Source of the DNA: Streptomyces varsoviensis
GTDB taxonomy: Bacteria > Actinomycetota > Actinomycetes > Streptomycetales > Streptomycetaceae
Assembly: GCF_000718635.1 (NCBI RefSeq)
Contig: NZ_JOBF01000003.1
Span: 868,001 to 932,000, forward strand
Direction of reading: 5' to 3'
Length of the DNA stretch: 64,000 bases
Every line of letters begins with the position of its first letter. Within the stretch, counting starts at the first letter, position 1. The notes under the pieces are model-generated. The model made no database searches. It saw only the letters and a list, made by a program, of their open reading frames with translations, and had not been told where the DNA came from. A program made the translations under genes and the position numbers. Of this stretch, positions 54,334-63,419 are shown piece by piece.

Positions 54334-55551
54334 TCAGCTCCTGCGCCGCCGCGCCACAACAAGGCCGGCTGCCACAGCACCGACCACGACCACGCCACCG
54401 GCCGCGGCGAGCCAGACCGTGGAATTCCCGCCGCCGCTGCCGCTGCCACTGCTTGACGACGCATCAGCCACCGTCTGCGACGGGGCCTTGGCGTCGGCAG
54501 CGGGAGAACCCGACGGCTTCGACGCCTGCTCACCCGGCGCGAGCAACGGGTCGACATCCGCGGGGCCGGGGTCGCCGGGATTCGTCAGGGCAACGCGCGG
54601 GCGAACCACGCCGTAGCCGATGGCATCGTTGCGCTTGGTCCCGTCCTTGGGACCGCCGGCGGTGTTGATGAGAACCCGGGTGACCTGATTGGCAGTCCAA
54701 TCCGGGTGCTTGGCCCACACGAGAGCGGCAGAGGCCGAGGCGAGGGCCGCCGAAGCGCTCGTACCATGCCCCGTACAAATTTCGCTGCCGCCGTCGCAGG
54801 CCTGCACAATGTCGTCGCCTGGGGCTACCAGGTCGACTTGAGGGCCGCGCTCGGACTCGGCCGTAACCCTGAGATTCTTGTCGACAGCACCGACTCCGAC
54901 CACCCCCGGTGTCGCCGCCGGGTACATCACAGCGTTGCCCTTGTGCCCGCTGTTTCCTACGCCAGCGACGATCAACTTTCCTCTGGTCTGCGCGTACTTC
55001 ACTGCGTCGGTGAGCTCAGGAACGTCGTACGACGTGGCGAGGGAAATATTGATCACCTTCGCGTCCGAATCAGCCGCATAGCGAATCGCTGAAGCTATCG
55101 ACTTGGAGATCTGAACATTTGGCTTGGTCTCGTTACTCGCCATGTCGACGTTCGCGAGTCGGATAGGGAGGATGTTGGCCCCCGGAGCAAGACCAAGCGC
55201 TCCCTTCCCTTTCCCTGTCGCGGCGATGACGGCGGCGATACTGGTGCCATGTCCGTCGTAGTCGTCTCGTTCATCACCTGGCATGCCGGAGAGGTCCTTG
55301 CCCCTCACCACCTGCCCCTTCAAGTCGGCCAGCGACGAGTCGACCCCACTGTCGATCACCGCCACCGTTACGCCCTGCCCGGTGCTGGCCTGCCACATCT
55401 CCTCGGCCTGCATGGCATCCAGATGCCATTCCTGAGAACGGACGGACTCCGCACTCGCGGGAGCCGCGGTGAGTACGAGAAGCATGACCCCGGCCCCGCC
55501 AGCAGCCCCCCTGACACGCCACGTGGCCCGAGTCCTGCCCCTGCTGCGCAT
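54334..55551 (-). CDS. Mycosin-type S8 subtilisin protease of type VII secretion
   Basis: 405 residues from ATG 55551; this start is favoured because AGAGGA then has 6-nt spacing, while the ATG at 55557 has none. Signal peptide, then the subtilase triad: Asp in VAVIDSGVD, His in YDGHGTSIAAV, Ser in GHGTSASAALAS. A Ser/Pro/Gly linker and one C-terminal membrane helix (STVWLAAAGGVVVVGAVAAG) with RRRRS end it, the mycosin layout (extracytoplasmic protease, tail anchor). In ESX systems mycosins are needed for secretion. The gene has A/T-rich codon patches unlike the genome average. Confidence 0.9.
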   Translation of the reverse strand: MRSRGRTRATWRVRGAAGGAGVMLLVLTAAPASAESVRSQEWHLDAMQAEEMWQASTGQGVTVAVIDSGVDSSLADLKGQVVRGKDLSGMPGDERDDYDGHGTSIAAVIAATGKGKGALGLAPGANILPIRLANVDMASNETKPNVQISKSIASAIRYAADSDAKVINISLATSYDVPELTDAVKYAQTRGKLIVAGVGNSGHKGNAVMYPAATPGVVGVGAVDKNLRVTAESERGPQVDLVAPGDDIVQACDGGSEICTGHGTSASAALASASAALVWAKHPDWTANQVTRVLINTAGGPKDGTKRNDAIGYGVVRPRVALTNPGDPGPADVDPLLAPGEQASKPSGSPAADAKAPSQTVADASSSSGSGSGGGNSTVWLAAAGGVVVVGAVAAGLVVARRRRS

Positions 55552-55582
55552 ACCCATTCCTCTTAAGTGAACTGATTGCTGA

Positions 55583-57214
55583 TCAGTCGATGACCGGGGG
55601 CGAGGTGCGGTTGTTCGCCGGTCGCCAGGTTTCCTCGTCCTCTACGAGGTAGTCGGGACGTTCGCCGGGCCGAGTGCCCGCGGGCTTGTTCTTACGAGAA
55701 CGAGAGCCAGGGGGCGGCGCGACCGGGCCACGACCAGGCGGCACGCTTCCCGCCGCGTTACCGCGCACCAAGCCGCTACCGCCAGGCGTAAAGGTCTCGC
55801 CGGTGCCGGCTCCCGGGCGGCGCTGAGGGTTCCCGCCGACCACACCACCGGATTCAGAGGACACCCGCCTCCCGCTGGGGGCTCCTGACGGGCCGCCCGG
55901 GCTCGCGCCCGGCCCCAACCCGTGGCCCATGAGCGGCCGACCTTGCGCGGTGCCGCCACCCAGGCCGGGCTCGGCGCCGATAACCGTGCCGCGAGGGATG
56001 CGGCTCACCGGGCCGCCTCCGGGAGATGGCAACGGTCGTCCACCGACGATCCCGTCAGCGGGGGCGCGAGAACTACCCCCGCGCGGCACCTCGTTGAACC
56101 GGCTGCGGCCCGGCCCCTGAGGGCCACGCTCAGCAGGTGATGCCTTGCTGCCTCCCGTAGGCCTGAAGCTGCCCGGGGGAACAGGGGTGAATGGCGGTAC
56201 GACCTGGCTCGGCTGCGCCATGGGCGACGTCGGAGGCCCAGTCACCGTGGGAGGAACGGGCGCTCCCCCGGACGGCAGAACCCGGTCGTGCGTCGCCGTC
56301 GGCATAGCGGTGAGCTCGGTGTTCGCGTGACTGGCCGACGGGCCTCCGTCCACGGAGTGGCTCCGCGAGTGACCGCCTTCCGCAGGCACTGAGGAGGACG
56401 CTCGACTCGACGATCCGAGCGTCCGGTGAGTGACGGCGCTGTCCCCACTACCCGTCCCACCCGAAGTCTCCAGGTGCCGTAGCCCCTCAACTGTGACCAC
56501 AGGCGGCGGCATGATCCCCGCCGGCATAGGCGGGAACTCAGGCTGCTTCGCATCGCTGATGTACCGCGCCGAGGCCGTGTAGGACCCCGCCAGCTTCCGC
56601 ATGAGCCGTGCCGCCTCGGCGTGTTCGTGGTCGAGGTGTGCCTGGGCCTTTTCGGCCTCCTGCTTCGTGGGCGGCTTGAGTTCGACCAGGTTGTCGGGCT
56701 TGGTGGCCGGGGTCGGGGCCCGGAACAGTTCCGGGCCGAGGTTGCCGCCGGACTTCTTGAAGGAGTCCAGGAGAGCCTTGGCTTCCGAGGGGTACGCCGG
56801 CATCGCGTTCTTCACCTCGCCGAGCGTGGTGGCCGCTTCCATCAGCCACTTGCCGGCCACTCCGCTGAACTCGGACAGTTCACGCGTCGCGCTGACCATC
56901 TTGCCGCCCCAGGTGCGGAAGGCGTTGCCGCCCTCGCCTTCCCAGGGGAGACGGTCCTCGTCCATGTACGTCTTCAGGTCATCGGCGACCTTCTGGATCT
57001 TGTCGGCGGCTTCGTGGAGCCTCCTGCCGACGTCCGATGCCTTGTGGGGGTCGACGCCCTTGATCAGCTCCAGAAGCTTCTCGTGCGGGATCGACTCGAA
57101 GTCCCGGGGCGCCATGAAGAACAGCGGTGCCTTCTGGGGTGCGCGGATCGGGACTTGGGCCGGCATCGGCACGGTCGAAGGCGGCATGATGTAGCCGCCC
57201 GGAAGGTCAGTCAC
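55583..57214 (-). CDS. PPE-like/WXG-type substrate protein with C-terminal YxxxD motif
   Basis: 543 residues, GTG start at 57214 with GAGGAG upstream. Residues about 35-200 are helical and hold a WXG-like turn (LPWEGEGGNAFRTWGGKM). The remaining 330 residues are a Gly/Pro/Ser-rich linker. Near the end, DYLVEDEETWRPANN contains Tyr522-x3-Asp526, the YxxxD/E secretion signal of type VII substrates. It lies between the mycosin and the small helical protein, so the three likely act together. No EccC-type ATPase is in the window. Confidence 0.85.
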   Translation of the reverse strand: MTDLPGGYIMPPSTVPMPAQVPIRAPQKAPLFFMAPRDFESIPHEKLLELIKGVDPHKASDVGRRLHEAADKIQKVADDLKTYMDEDRLPWEGEGGNAFRTWGGKMVSATRELSEFSGVAGKWLMEAATTLGEVKNAMPAYPSEAKALLDSFKKSGGNLGPELFRAPTPATKPDNLVELKPPTKQEAEKAQAHLDHEHAEAARLMRKLAGSYTASARYISDAKQPEFPPMPAGIMPPPVVTVEGLRHLETSGGTGSGDSAVTHRTLGSSSRASSSVPAEGGHSRSHSVDGGPSASHANTELTAMPTATHDRVLPSGGAPVPPTVTGPPTSPMAQPSQVVPPFTPVPPGSFRPTGGSKASPAERGPQGPGRSRFNEVPRGGSSRAPADGIVGGRPLPSPGGGPVSRIPRGTVIGAEPGLGGGTAQGRPLMGHGLGPGASPGGPSGAPSGRRVSSESGGVVGGNPQRRPGAGTGETFTPGGSGLVRGNAAGSVPPGRGPVAPPPGSRSRKNKPAGTRPGERPDYLVEDEETWRPANNRTSPPVID

Positions 57215-57296
57215 GATTGCTCCTCTCCCCTGCTGCCGGGCCCGCTGCCGGAAGTCGTGTGCGTACAGCTCATATCGCGTGCGCCCATGTCGGCTC

Positions 57297-57782
57297 TCAC
57301 CAGCCCGAGGCCTGCTCGTCCGACGGCTTGGTCTGCGATTGCGGATGGTAGAAGCGCTTGATGTCAGCCTGGACCGCCCACATGCGCTCCCGCTGTTCGA
57401 GGTCGATGTCGTCGTACGAGACGCTCGCGCTGTGCACCGCGGTCCCCATGGCCTCGATCTGCCCCGCGAGCAGCTTGGACAGCGTCTCCAACTGGCTGTG
57501 CACCGCGTAATAGGAGCCGTACAGGGTCATCGCCTCGCTGAAGTCGTACGACCCCAGTTCCGTCGCCACCAGCTTGTCGCGCGCTATGTGCTCCGGCGCG
57601 GCCGGGGAGGCGGAGAGGTCGGCCAGGATGTCGTCGACGCGGCGCTGGAACTCCCGCAGTTTGTTCCGCTTCGCGTTCAGCTTCGCGCCGTCGGGACCTG
57701 ACGAACCTGATGAACCTGACGAACCAGATGAACCGCCCGAGTGACCATGGGAGCCCCCAGCGCCCGGAATGCTGTCACTCAC
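57297..57782 (-). CDS. Small helical WXG100-like partner protein
   Basis: 161 residues from GTG 57782, chosen for GGGGAGG 5 nt upstream (a GTG at 57797 lacks one). A Ser/Gly repeat (GSSGSSGSSGSSG) is followed by two long helices (LNAKRNKLREFQRRVDDILA; FSEAMTLYGSYYAVHSQLET and beyond) and a tail ending SDEQASGW. No exact WXG is in the turn, but size, helical hairpin and position before the PPE-like gene suggest a dimer partner. Confidence in the family is moderate. Confidence 0.7.
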   Translation of the reverse strand: MSDSIPGAGGSHGHSGGSSGSSGSSGSSGPDGAKLNAKRNKLREFQRRVDDILADLSASPAAPEHIARDKLVATELGSYDFSEAMTLYGSYYAVHSQLETLSKLLAGQIEAMGTAVHSASVSYDDIDLEQRERMWAVQADIKRFYHPQSQTKPSDEQASGW

Positions 57783-57976
57783 TTCTGCCTCCCCCACTAC
57801 ACTCCGTTTTCAACCAACGTCAGCGCAGTGGCCGTTCACTCCGCTGGCGACACACACCACTATGGCATCCGGCACTGACAATCCTCCCAGCCGCCCGCCC
57901 CATCCTCATGAGTACGCGTACCTAGTACCGGCATCGATGTGCCCGGCATCGAGCGCGCGACAGAGCGAACGCTCCC

Positions 57977-60322
57977 CTACGCCGGCGCCCCCACCGCCGA
58001 CTGGGGGCGGATGGGGAGGCGGTTGACCGGGCGGCCGGTGGCGGCGCGGACGGCGGCCGCTACGGCGGCGGGGGTGGTGACGACGGGGACGGCACTGATG
58101 GCCTTGGCGCCGAAGGGGGCCACGACGTCGCGTTCCTCGACCAGTTTGACGATGCGGACGGTGGGGGCGTCGAGGGAGGTGGGGAGGGTGTAGCCGGTGA
58201 AGTCGGGGCGGCGGACGAGGCCGCCGCTGGTGCGGAGGTTCTCGGTGAGGGCCGCGCCGATGCCCTGGGTGATGCCGGCCTCGATGCGGGCGGTCGCCTG
58301 GCGGGGGTTGAGGACGCGGCCGACGTCCTGGGCGACGGCCATTTCCACCACGCGTACGGAGCCGAGCTCTATGTCGACATCCACGACCGCGCGGATGGCG
58401 CAGAAGGCGAGGCCGACGAAGGCGTCGCCCTGACCGGTGTCGTCCAGCGGCTCGGTGGGGTGCGGGCGGCACTGGGCGGTGGCCCAGAGTTCCTTGCCGT
58501 CCAGGGCCTCGGCGACGGTGGTGCTCAGCACCCCGTCGTACGAGGTGATCTTGCCGTCGGCGATCGTCAGCAGCTCCGTGGACATGCCGAACTTGTGCGC
58601 CAGGGGCTGGAGCAACTGCGTACGGACCATGCGCGCCGCCCGTTCGACCGCGCCGCCCGACACCCATGTGTGCCGGCCGCGCGCCGCCGGGCCGGCGGAG
58701 GGCTGGTCCGTGTCGACGGGCGCGACATGGACCTCCTCCACCCCCAGGACCTCCTGGACGATCTGGCGGGCGAGCGTCGAGAAGCCCTGGCCCGTCTCGA
58801 CGGCGGCGCAGATGACCGTGGCGACGTTGTTGTGGATCTTCACGGTAGCCGTGGAGACCTCGTCCGCGCCCTCCGCGCCGAGCATGTGCACCATGCCCAC
58901 GCCGTAGCCGACGCCCCGCCGCACCGCCCCCGGCTCGCCCGCGCCCTCCGGGCCGCCGGGCAGCAGCCAGTCGCCCTCCGGGTCGTCCTTGGGCAGCGCG
59001 GGCAGCGGGAAGTCCCGTACGGCGCGCAGCAGTTCCGCCACCGGCGCCGGGCAGGTCACGGTCTGCCCGGTGGGCAGCAGGTCGCCGGTGGCCAGCGCGT
59101 TGCGCAGCCGCAGTTCGGCCGGGTCCAGGCCGAGCTTGGCGGCCAGCTTGTCCATCTGGCCCTCGTACGCCGCGCACACCTGCATCGCGCCCTCGCCGCG
59201 CACATGGCCGGAGGGCGGGTTGTTGGTGCGTACGGCCCAGCCCTCGACGAAGGCGTGCGGGACGACGTACGGGCCGCAGGCGAACGCCACCGCCGCGGCC
59301 AGGGAGTCGGCGGACGAGTCGGCGTACGCGCCGGAGTCCAGCAGGATCTGTGCCTCGACCTTCACCAACTTGCCTTCGGCGTCGGCGTGGTGACGGTACC
59401 TCAGCAACGTCGGATGCCGGTGCGCGTGCCCCAGGAACGACTCCTCGCGCGTCGCCGTCAGCTTCACCGGGTGGCCCGTACGCAGCGCCAGCAGCCCCAG
59501 CGGCAGTTGCATGCCGGGGTCTTCGCGCTCGCCCATCGCCCCCGGCACGCCCGTCACGACGACCTTCACCCGCTCCGGTTCGAGGCCGAAGCAGGCGGCG
59601 GCCAGGTCGCGGTCGGCGTGCGGGTCGGTGGACGCCGTGTAGATCTCCACGCCGCCGTCCGGGCGCGGCACCGCGAGGCCCGCCTCCGCGCCGATCGGCG
59701 CCGGGTCCTGCCGGCCGATGCGGTACAGCCCCTCGACGATCACCTCGCCCGCCGCCTCCGGGTCGCCGAAGCGCAGCGGAATGTGCCGGATCAGATTGCC
59801 GTCCGGGTGCAGCGGCTCGGCGGCGAAGGCCTTCTCGGGGTCGGTGACCGGCTCCAGCACCTCGTACTCGACGGCGATCGCCGCCGCCGCCAGCCGCGCC
59901 GTGTCGGGGTGGTCCGCGGCGACCGCCGCGATCGGCTCCCCGTGGTGGCGCACCAGGTCCGACGCGAACACCGGGCGGTCCGCCACCCGCCTGCCGTGCG
60001 CGGCGTCGCCCGGCACGTCGGCGTGGGTCACCACCGCCCGTACGCCCTGCATCGCCGCCGCGGCCGAGGTGTCGATCGAGACGATACGGGCGTGCGGGTG
60101 CGGGGAACGCAGCACCGCCGCCCACAGCAGGCCCTCCGCCCACAGGTCGGCGGCGTACGGGAAGACGCCGAGCGCCTTGGCGGGGGCGTCGGCCGGTGGC
60201 AGCGAGACGCCGATGCCGTGCGGCGCCGGCTCGGCCGGAGCGGGCCCGGGGGCGCCGGCCCCGCCGCCGTCGGCGGGGGGCACCGCTCCGGCTCCGGCGG
60301 CGTCCGCCATTCCTGCTGTCAT
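57977..60322 (-). CDS. Molybdenum hydroxylase large subunit (xanthine dehydrogenase family) lacking the catalytic glutamate
   Basis: 781 residues. It shows the aldehyde oxidase/xanthine dehydrogenase MoCo domains: YAADLWAEGLLWAAVLRSPH, HHGEPIAAVAADHPDTARLA, GVPGAMGEREDPGMQLPLG, AVETGQGFSTLARQIVQEVL and FVGLAFCAIRAVVDVDIEL. In typical enzymes a Glu follows in KAVGEPP; here the aligned segment is KAISAVP, with Ala744 in place of Glu. Either the reaction is different or the base is supplied from elsewhere. It is last in a three-subunit operon (FAD, Fe-S, Mo). Start ATG 60322; Met5 is an alternative. Confidence 0.88.
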   Translation of the reverse strand: MTAGMADAAGAGAVPPADGGGAGAPGPAPAEPAPHGIGVSLPPADAPAKALGVFPYAADLWAEGLLWAAVLRSPHPHARIVSIDTSAAAAMQGVRAVVTHADVPGDAAHGRRVADRPVFASDLVRHHGEPIAAVAADHPDTARLAAAAIAVEYEVLEPVTDPEKAFAAEPLHPDGNLIRHIPLRFGDPEAAGEVIVEGLYRIGRQDPAPIGAEAGLAVPRPDGGVEIYTASTDPHADRDLAAACFGLEPERVKVVVTGVPGAMGEREDPGMQLPLGLLALRTGHPVKLTATREESFLGHAHRHPTLLRYRHHADAEGKLVKVEAQILLDSGAYADSSADSLAAAVAFACGPYVVPHAFVEGWAVRTNNPPSGHVRGEGAMQVCAAYEGQMDKLAAKLGLDPAELRLRNALATGDLLPTGQTVTCPAPVAELLRAVRDFPLPALPKDDPEGDWLLPGGPEGAGEPGAVRRGVGYGVGMVHMLGAEGADEVSTATVKIHNNVATVICAAVETGQGFSTLARQIVQEVLGVEEVHVAPVDTDQPSAGPAARGRHTWVSGGAVERAARMVRTQLLQPLAHKFGMSTELLTIADGKITSYDGVLSTTVAEALDGKELWATAQCRPHPTEPLDDTGQGDAFVGLAFCAIRAVVDVDIELGSVRVVEMAVAQDVGRVLNPRQATARIEAGITQGIGAALTENLRTSGGLVRRPDFTGYTLPTSLDAPTVRIVKLVEERDVVAPFGAKAISAVPVVTTPAAVAAAVRAATGRPVNRLPIRPQSAVGAPA

Positions 60323-60434
60323 GCCGCTGTCGCCTTTCCGCTCTCCATGCCGGTGCCCGCCCGCGCCGGCGCACCCGCTGCCGTGCCCATGCTCATACGC
60401 ATGCCTGTGTCCACACTCGTACGGGCGACCGTGC

Positions 60435-63419
60435 TCATGCCGTGTCCGCCTGTCCGCCGTGTTCACCCGGGAAGTGACCACCGGGGCCCCCGTCGTACGG
60501 GCCTGCCTCGTACGGGCCTCCGTCGTGCGGACCACCACCGTGTGGACCGCCACTGTGCGGGCCGCCTTCATACGGAGCGCCCTCGTGCGGAGCACCGCCA
60601 TACGGAGCGCCGTCGTACTGACCGCCGTCATACGAACCGCCGCCGTACGCACCGCTGTCGTGCGGGCCGCTCTGATACGGGCCCGCGTCCTGCGGTCCGC
60701 CCTGGTGCGGGATACGGGCCTGCTGGTTCGGGTCCGCGGGGGCGGCGGGGGCGGTAGGCACCGCGGGCGCCGCGGGTTCGGTGGGCGACTCGCCCGGCCC
60801 CGCCCCCGCCGCCGCGGCCTCCTCGTGCGCCGCCGCCTCGTGGGCCGCCGCCTCCGCGCGCTCCTCGACCACCTGGCCGACCGCGTCGAGCACACCCCGG
60901 TAGCCGGAACACCGGCACAGGTTGCCGCAGATCGCCTGGCGCGTCTCCAACTCGGTCGGCGCGTGGTTGCCTTCGAGCAGGTCGTGCACGGTCATGGCCA
61001 TCCCCGGCACGCAGAAACCGCACTGCACGGCCCCGCGGTCGGCGAGCGCCCGCTGTACGTCGGAGGGCCGGCCGTCCGTCGCCAGGCCCTCGACCGTACG
61101 GACGTCGCTCCCGGCCGTCGTCGCGGCGGGCACCAGGCAGGAGACGACCAGCCGGCCGTCCACCTTGACGGAGCACGCGCCGCACTCCCCCTGCGAGCAA
61201 CCGTCCTTGGCCCCGGCGAGCCCGAGCCGCTCGCGCAGCACGTAGAGAAGGGACTCCCCGATCCAGGCGTCGATGACGGGCCGGTCGGTGCCGTTGACCC
61301 GCAGCATGTAGGAGGCGCGGGGGTGTTCGTCGAGGGGCTGGGGCGGCTCCTGCTGTTCGGCGCCGGACTCAGCCGATGCCGCGGCGGCCGCCGTCTCCGC
61401 TGTCGCGTCCTCGCCGGACGGACCGGCCGCTTCCGCCGCTCCCGCCGCCTTCGCAGATTCCGCCGCCTTCGCCGACTCCACCGGATTCGCCGATTCCGCC
61501 GGATTCGGGGATTCCGCCGACTCGACCGGACCGGTCAGTTCGGAGGGCCCGGACGGCCCGGACGACCCGGACGACCCGGAAGACTCAGGCGACCCGGACG
61601 GCTCCGGGGCAGCTACCGACTCGCCACCGGGTACGGACACGGGCGCGCGTACGGCCTCATCCCCCGTACCGGCCTCCGGCCCGGGCCGCGCGGCGGACTC
61701 CGCTTCCTCCGTGTGCTCGCCCGCCGACGCCGTGGACGCGGGGCCGCCGCCGGAGGCTGACTCCGCGTCGGTGTGCGCCGGTGCCGTGTGATCGTGGCGC
61801 GCCACGTCCGCACGGACCGCCGCTGCTACGAGGTCTCCACCAGCGTCGTTCCGCGGAGTGGCGTCCTCGCCCGTACCTGTACGCGCCGCCGTGCCCGGCT
61901 CCGTACCGGCCGCCGCGGCCTCCGTACCGGCCTGCTCAGAGGGCACCTCCGGGTGAACGACTCCGCTGCCTGCGACCGCACTCGGGCCGCCGTGCTCGGC
62001 CGCCGCGTGCGGCGCGTCGGACGCGCCTACATCAGACGCGCCTGCATCCGCCGCACCCGCACCGGCCGTACCCGCGGGGCCCGCCTCCGACGCCGCCTCG
62101 GCCGAGGCCGCCGCCTGGTCGCCCTCGATCTCACTCCGCGAGTCCGTGGCGTCGCGGCCGGCCGCCTCTCGACCCGCCGCCTCGCGCGCCGCCGCCTCAC
62201 GCTCCGGCCCCTGCGCCTGCGCAGGGATGTCGATGCTGACTGCGCCGCTCTCCGCCGAGGCCGACTGCCCGCTCGGTTCCGGCAGTTGGTCATGCCGGCC
62301 GGGCTGACCCGGTGGCATCCACGGGCCGCCCTCGGCGGCTCGGCTGCCGTACGGGCCGTAGGGGTCGGTGAGGGCGTCCGCGCTCAGCGCGCGCGGGCCG
62401 TTGAACGGCTGGCCGCCCCCCTCGTAACCGCCGTACGCGGGCACCTGGTGACCGCCGTGCCCGACCTCACCACCGTGCTCAGGCGCAACACCCTCCCCAA
62501 CCGGGGCGCCCTGCCCGTAAACCGGCTGATGCCCGTACAGACCATGGCCGCCTTGGCCACCGTGGTCACCTTGGCCGCCTTTTCCGTCTTGCCCGTCCTG
62601 GCCGCCATGGGTACCGTGCCCGCCGTACTCGACCGCCTCCGCGCCGTCGCCGCCCGCGCCCGGCACCGGCCACTGTGCCGTGGCGTGCGGGTCCTCGTGT
62701 CCGGGAACCCCCGAGGCGTTCCCCGGAGAAGCCGTGCCCTGGGGCGCGATGTGCCCCCCATAAGGCGGCGTCGTGGGAAGGGGCATCCCCAAGGAGTACT
62801 CGCCGGACTCGTCGACGGGGTCGTCACCCGCCGCCGGCACCGACCACTGCCCGCCGCCCGAGGGCACGCCGTCGTCGCCGTGCGCGCCCGGCATCGGCCA
62901 TTGGGCCGTGGCGTGCGGGTCGGCGGGGCCGCCGTCGGGGTCGGGGGCGGCGGCGCTTCCGGACGGCGCGGGCGCGCCGTCGTGGCCCCACTGTCCGAAC
63001 TGTCCGACGCTCCCGTCGGCCCCCGAAGAGCCCTGCGGCGCGTACGCCGCCCCCCCTTGCCCCTGCCCGTACGGCAGCGTCCACTGCCCGGCCGACCCGG
63101 GGTCGACGGAGGCGGCGGAGGTTCCGGGGGCGGCGGCCGGGTGCGGCTGCTGCCACTGCTCGCCCTGGGCGGGCGGCGCGGGCTGGTGGTACTGGGCCTG
63201 GTCGAACCGCGGCGGCGGGTAGCCGGTGCCGGGCGCGGCCAGCGGGTCCCAGCCGCCCGGCGCGCTCGCCGCGTTCGCGCGCGGGTGGGCCAGGAGCTCG
63301 GGCGGAAGCTGTACGAACGCGGTGCCCTCCGCGTCGTACTCGGGTCCCTGCGGGATCGGCTGCCAGCCGCCCTCCGTCGCTGCTTCCGTTGGTACGGGGC
63401 GCTGCTGTTCGTCACTCAC
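60435..63419 (-). CDS. [2Fe-2S] subunit of the molybdenum hydroxylase with very large disordered extensions
   Basis: 994 residues, GTG 63419 overlapping the FAD-subunit stop by 4 bp. The Fe-S core is only residues about 703-860: CSQGECGACSVKVDGRLVVSC for the plant-type cluster and CGFCVPGMAMT, ICGNLCRCSGY for the second. Ahead of it lie about 700 residues of low-complexity sequence with repeats (DPHATAQWPMPGA and DPHATAQWPVPGA; GGHGG blocks; VESAKAAESAKAAG). Behind it are about 130 residues of PYxGG/PHxGG repeats. Normal subunits are about 150-200 residues. Codon bias holds throughout, so the extensions are real. Confidence 0.88.
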   Translation of the reverse strand: MSDEQQRPVPTEAATEGGWQPIPQGPEYDAEGTAFVQLPPELLAHPRANAASAPGGWDPLAAPGTGYPPPRFDQAQYHQPAPPAQGEQWQQPHPAAAPGTSAASVDPGSAGQWTLPYGQGQGGAAYAPQGSSGADGSVGQFGQWGHDGAPAPSGSAAAPDPDGGPADPHATAQWPMPGAHGDDGVPSGGGQWSVPAAGDDPVDESGEYSLGMPLPTTPPYGGHIAPQGTASPGNASGVPGHEDPHATAQWPVPGAGGDGAEAVEYGGHGTHGGQDGQDGKGGQGDHGGQGGHGLYGHQPVYGQGAPVGEGVAPEHGGEVGHGGHQVPAYGGYEGGGQPFNGPRALSADALTDPYGPYGSRAAEGGPWMPPGQPGRHDQLPEPSGQSASAESGAVSIDIPAQAQGPEREAAAREAAGREAAGRDATDSRSEIEGDQAAASAEAASEAGPAGTAGAGAADAGASDVGASDAPHAAAEHGGPSAVAGSGVVHPEVPSEQAGTEAAAAGTEPGTAARTGTGEDATPRNDAGGDLVAAAVRADVARHDHTAPAHTDAESASGGGPASTASAGEHTEEAESAARPGPEAGTGDEAVRAPVSVPGGESVAAPEPSGSPESSGSSGSSGPSGPSELTGPVESAESPNPAESANPVESAKAAESAKAAGAAEAAGPSGEDATAETAAAAASAESGAEQQEPPQPLDEHPRASYMLRVNGTDRPVIDAWIGESLLYVLRERLGLAGAKDGCSQGECGACSVKVDGRLVVSCLVPAATTAGSDVRTVEGLATDGRPSDVQRALADRGAVQCGFCVPGMAMTVHDLLEGNHAPTELETRQAICGNLCRCSGYRGVLDAVGQVVEERAEAAAHEAAAHEEAAAAGAGPGESPTEPAAPAVPTAPAAPADPNQQARIPHQGGPQDAGPYQSGPHDSGAYGGGSYDGGQYDGAPYGGAPHEGAPYEGGPHSGGPHGGGPHDGGPYEAGPYDGGPGGHFPGEHGGQADTA

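Noticed and set aside
53622..57782. Possible integrated element bounded by tRNA-Cys
   Set aside because: No integrase and no second copy of the tRNA 3' end was found by eye in the window, so an integration event cannot be supported.
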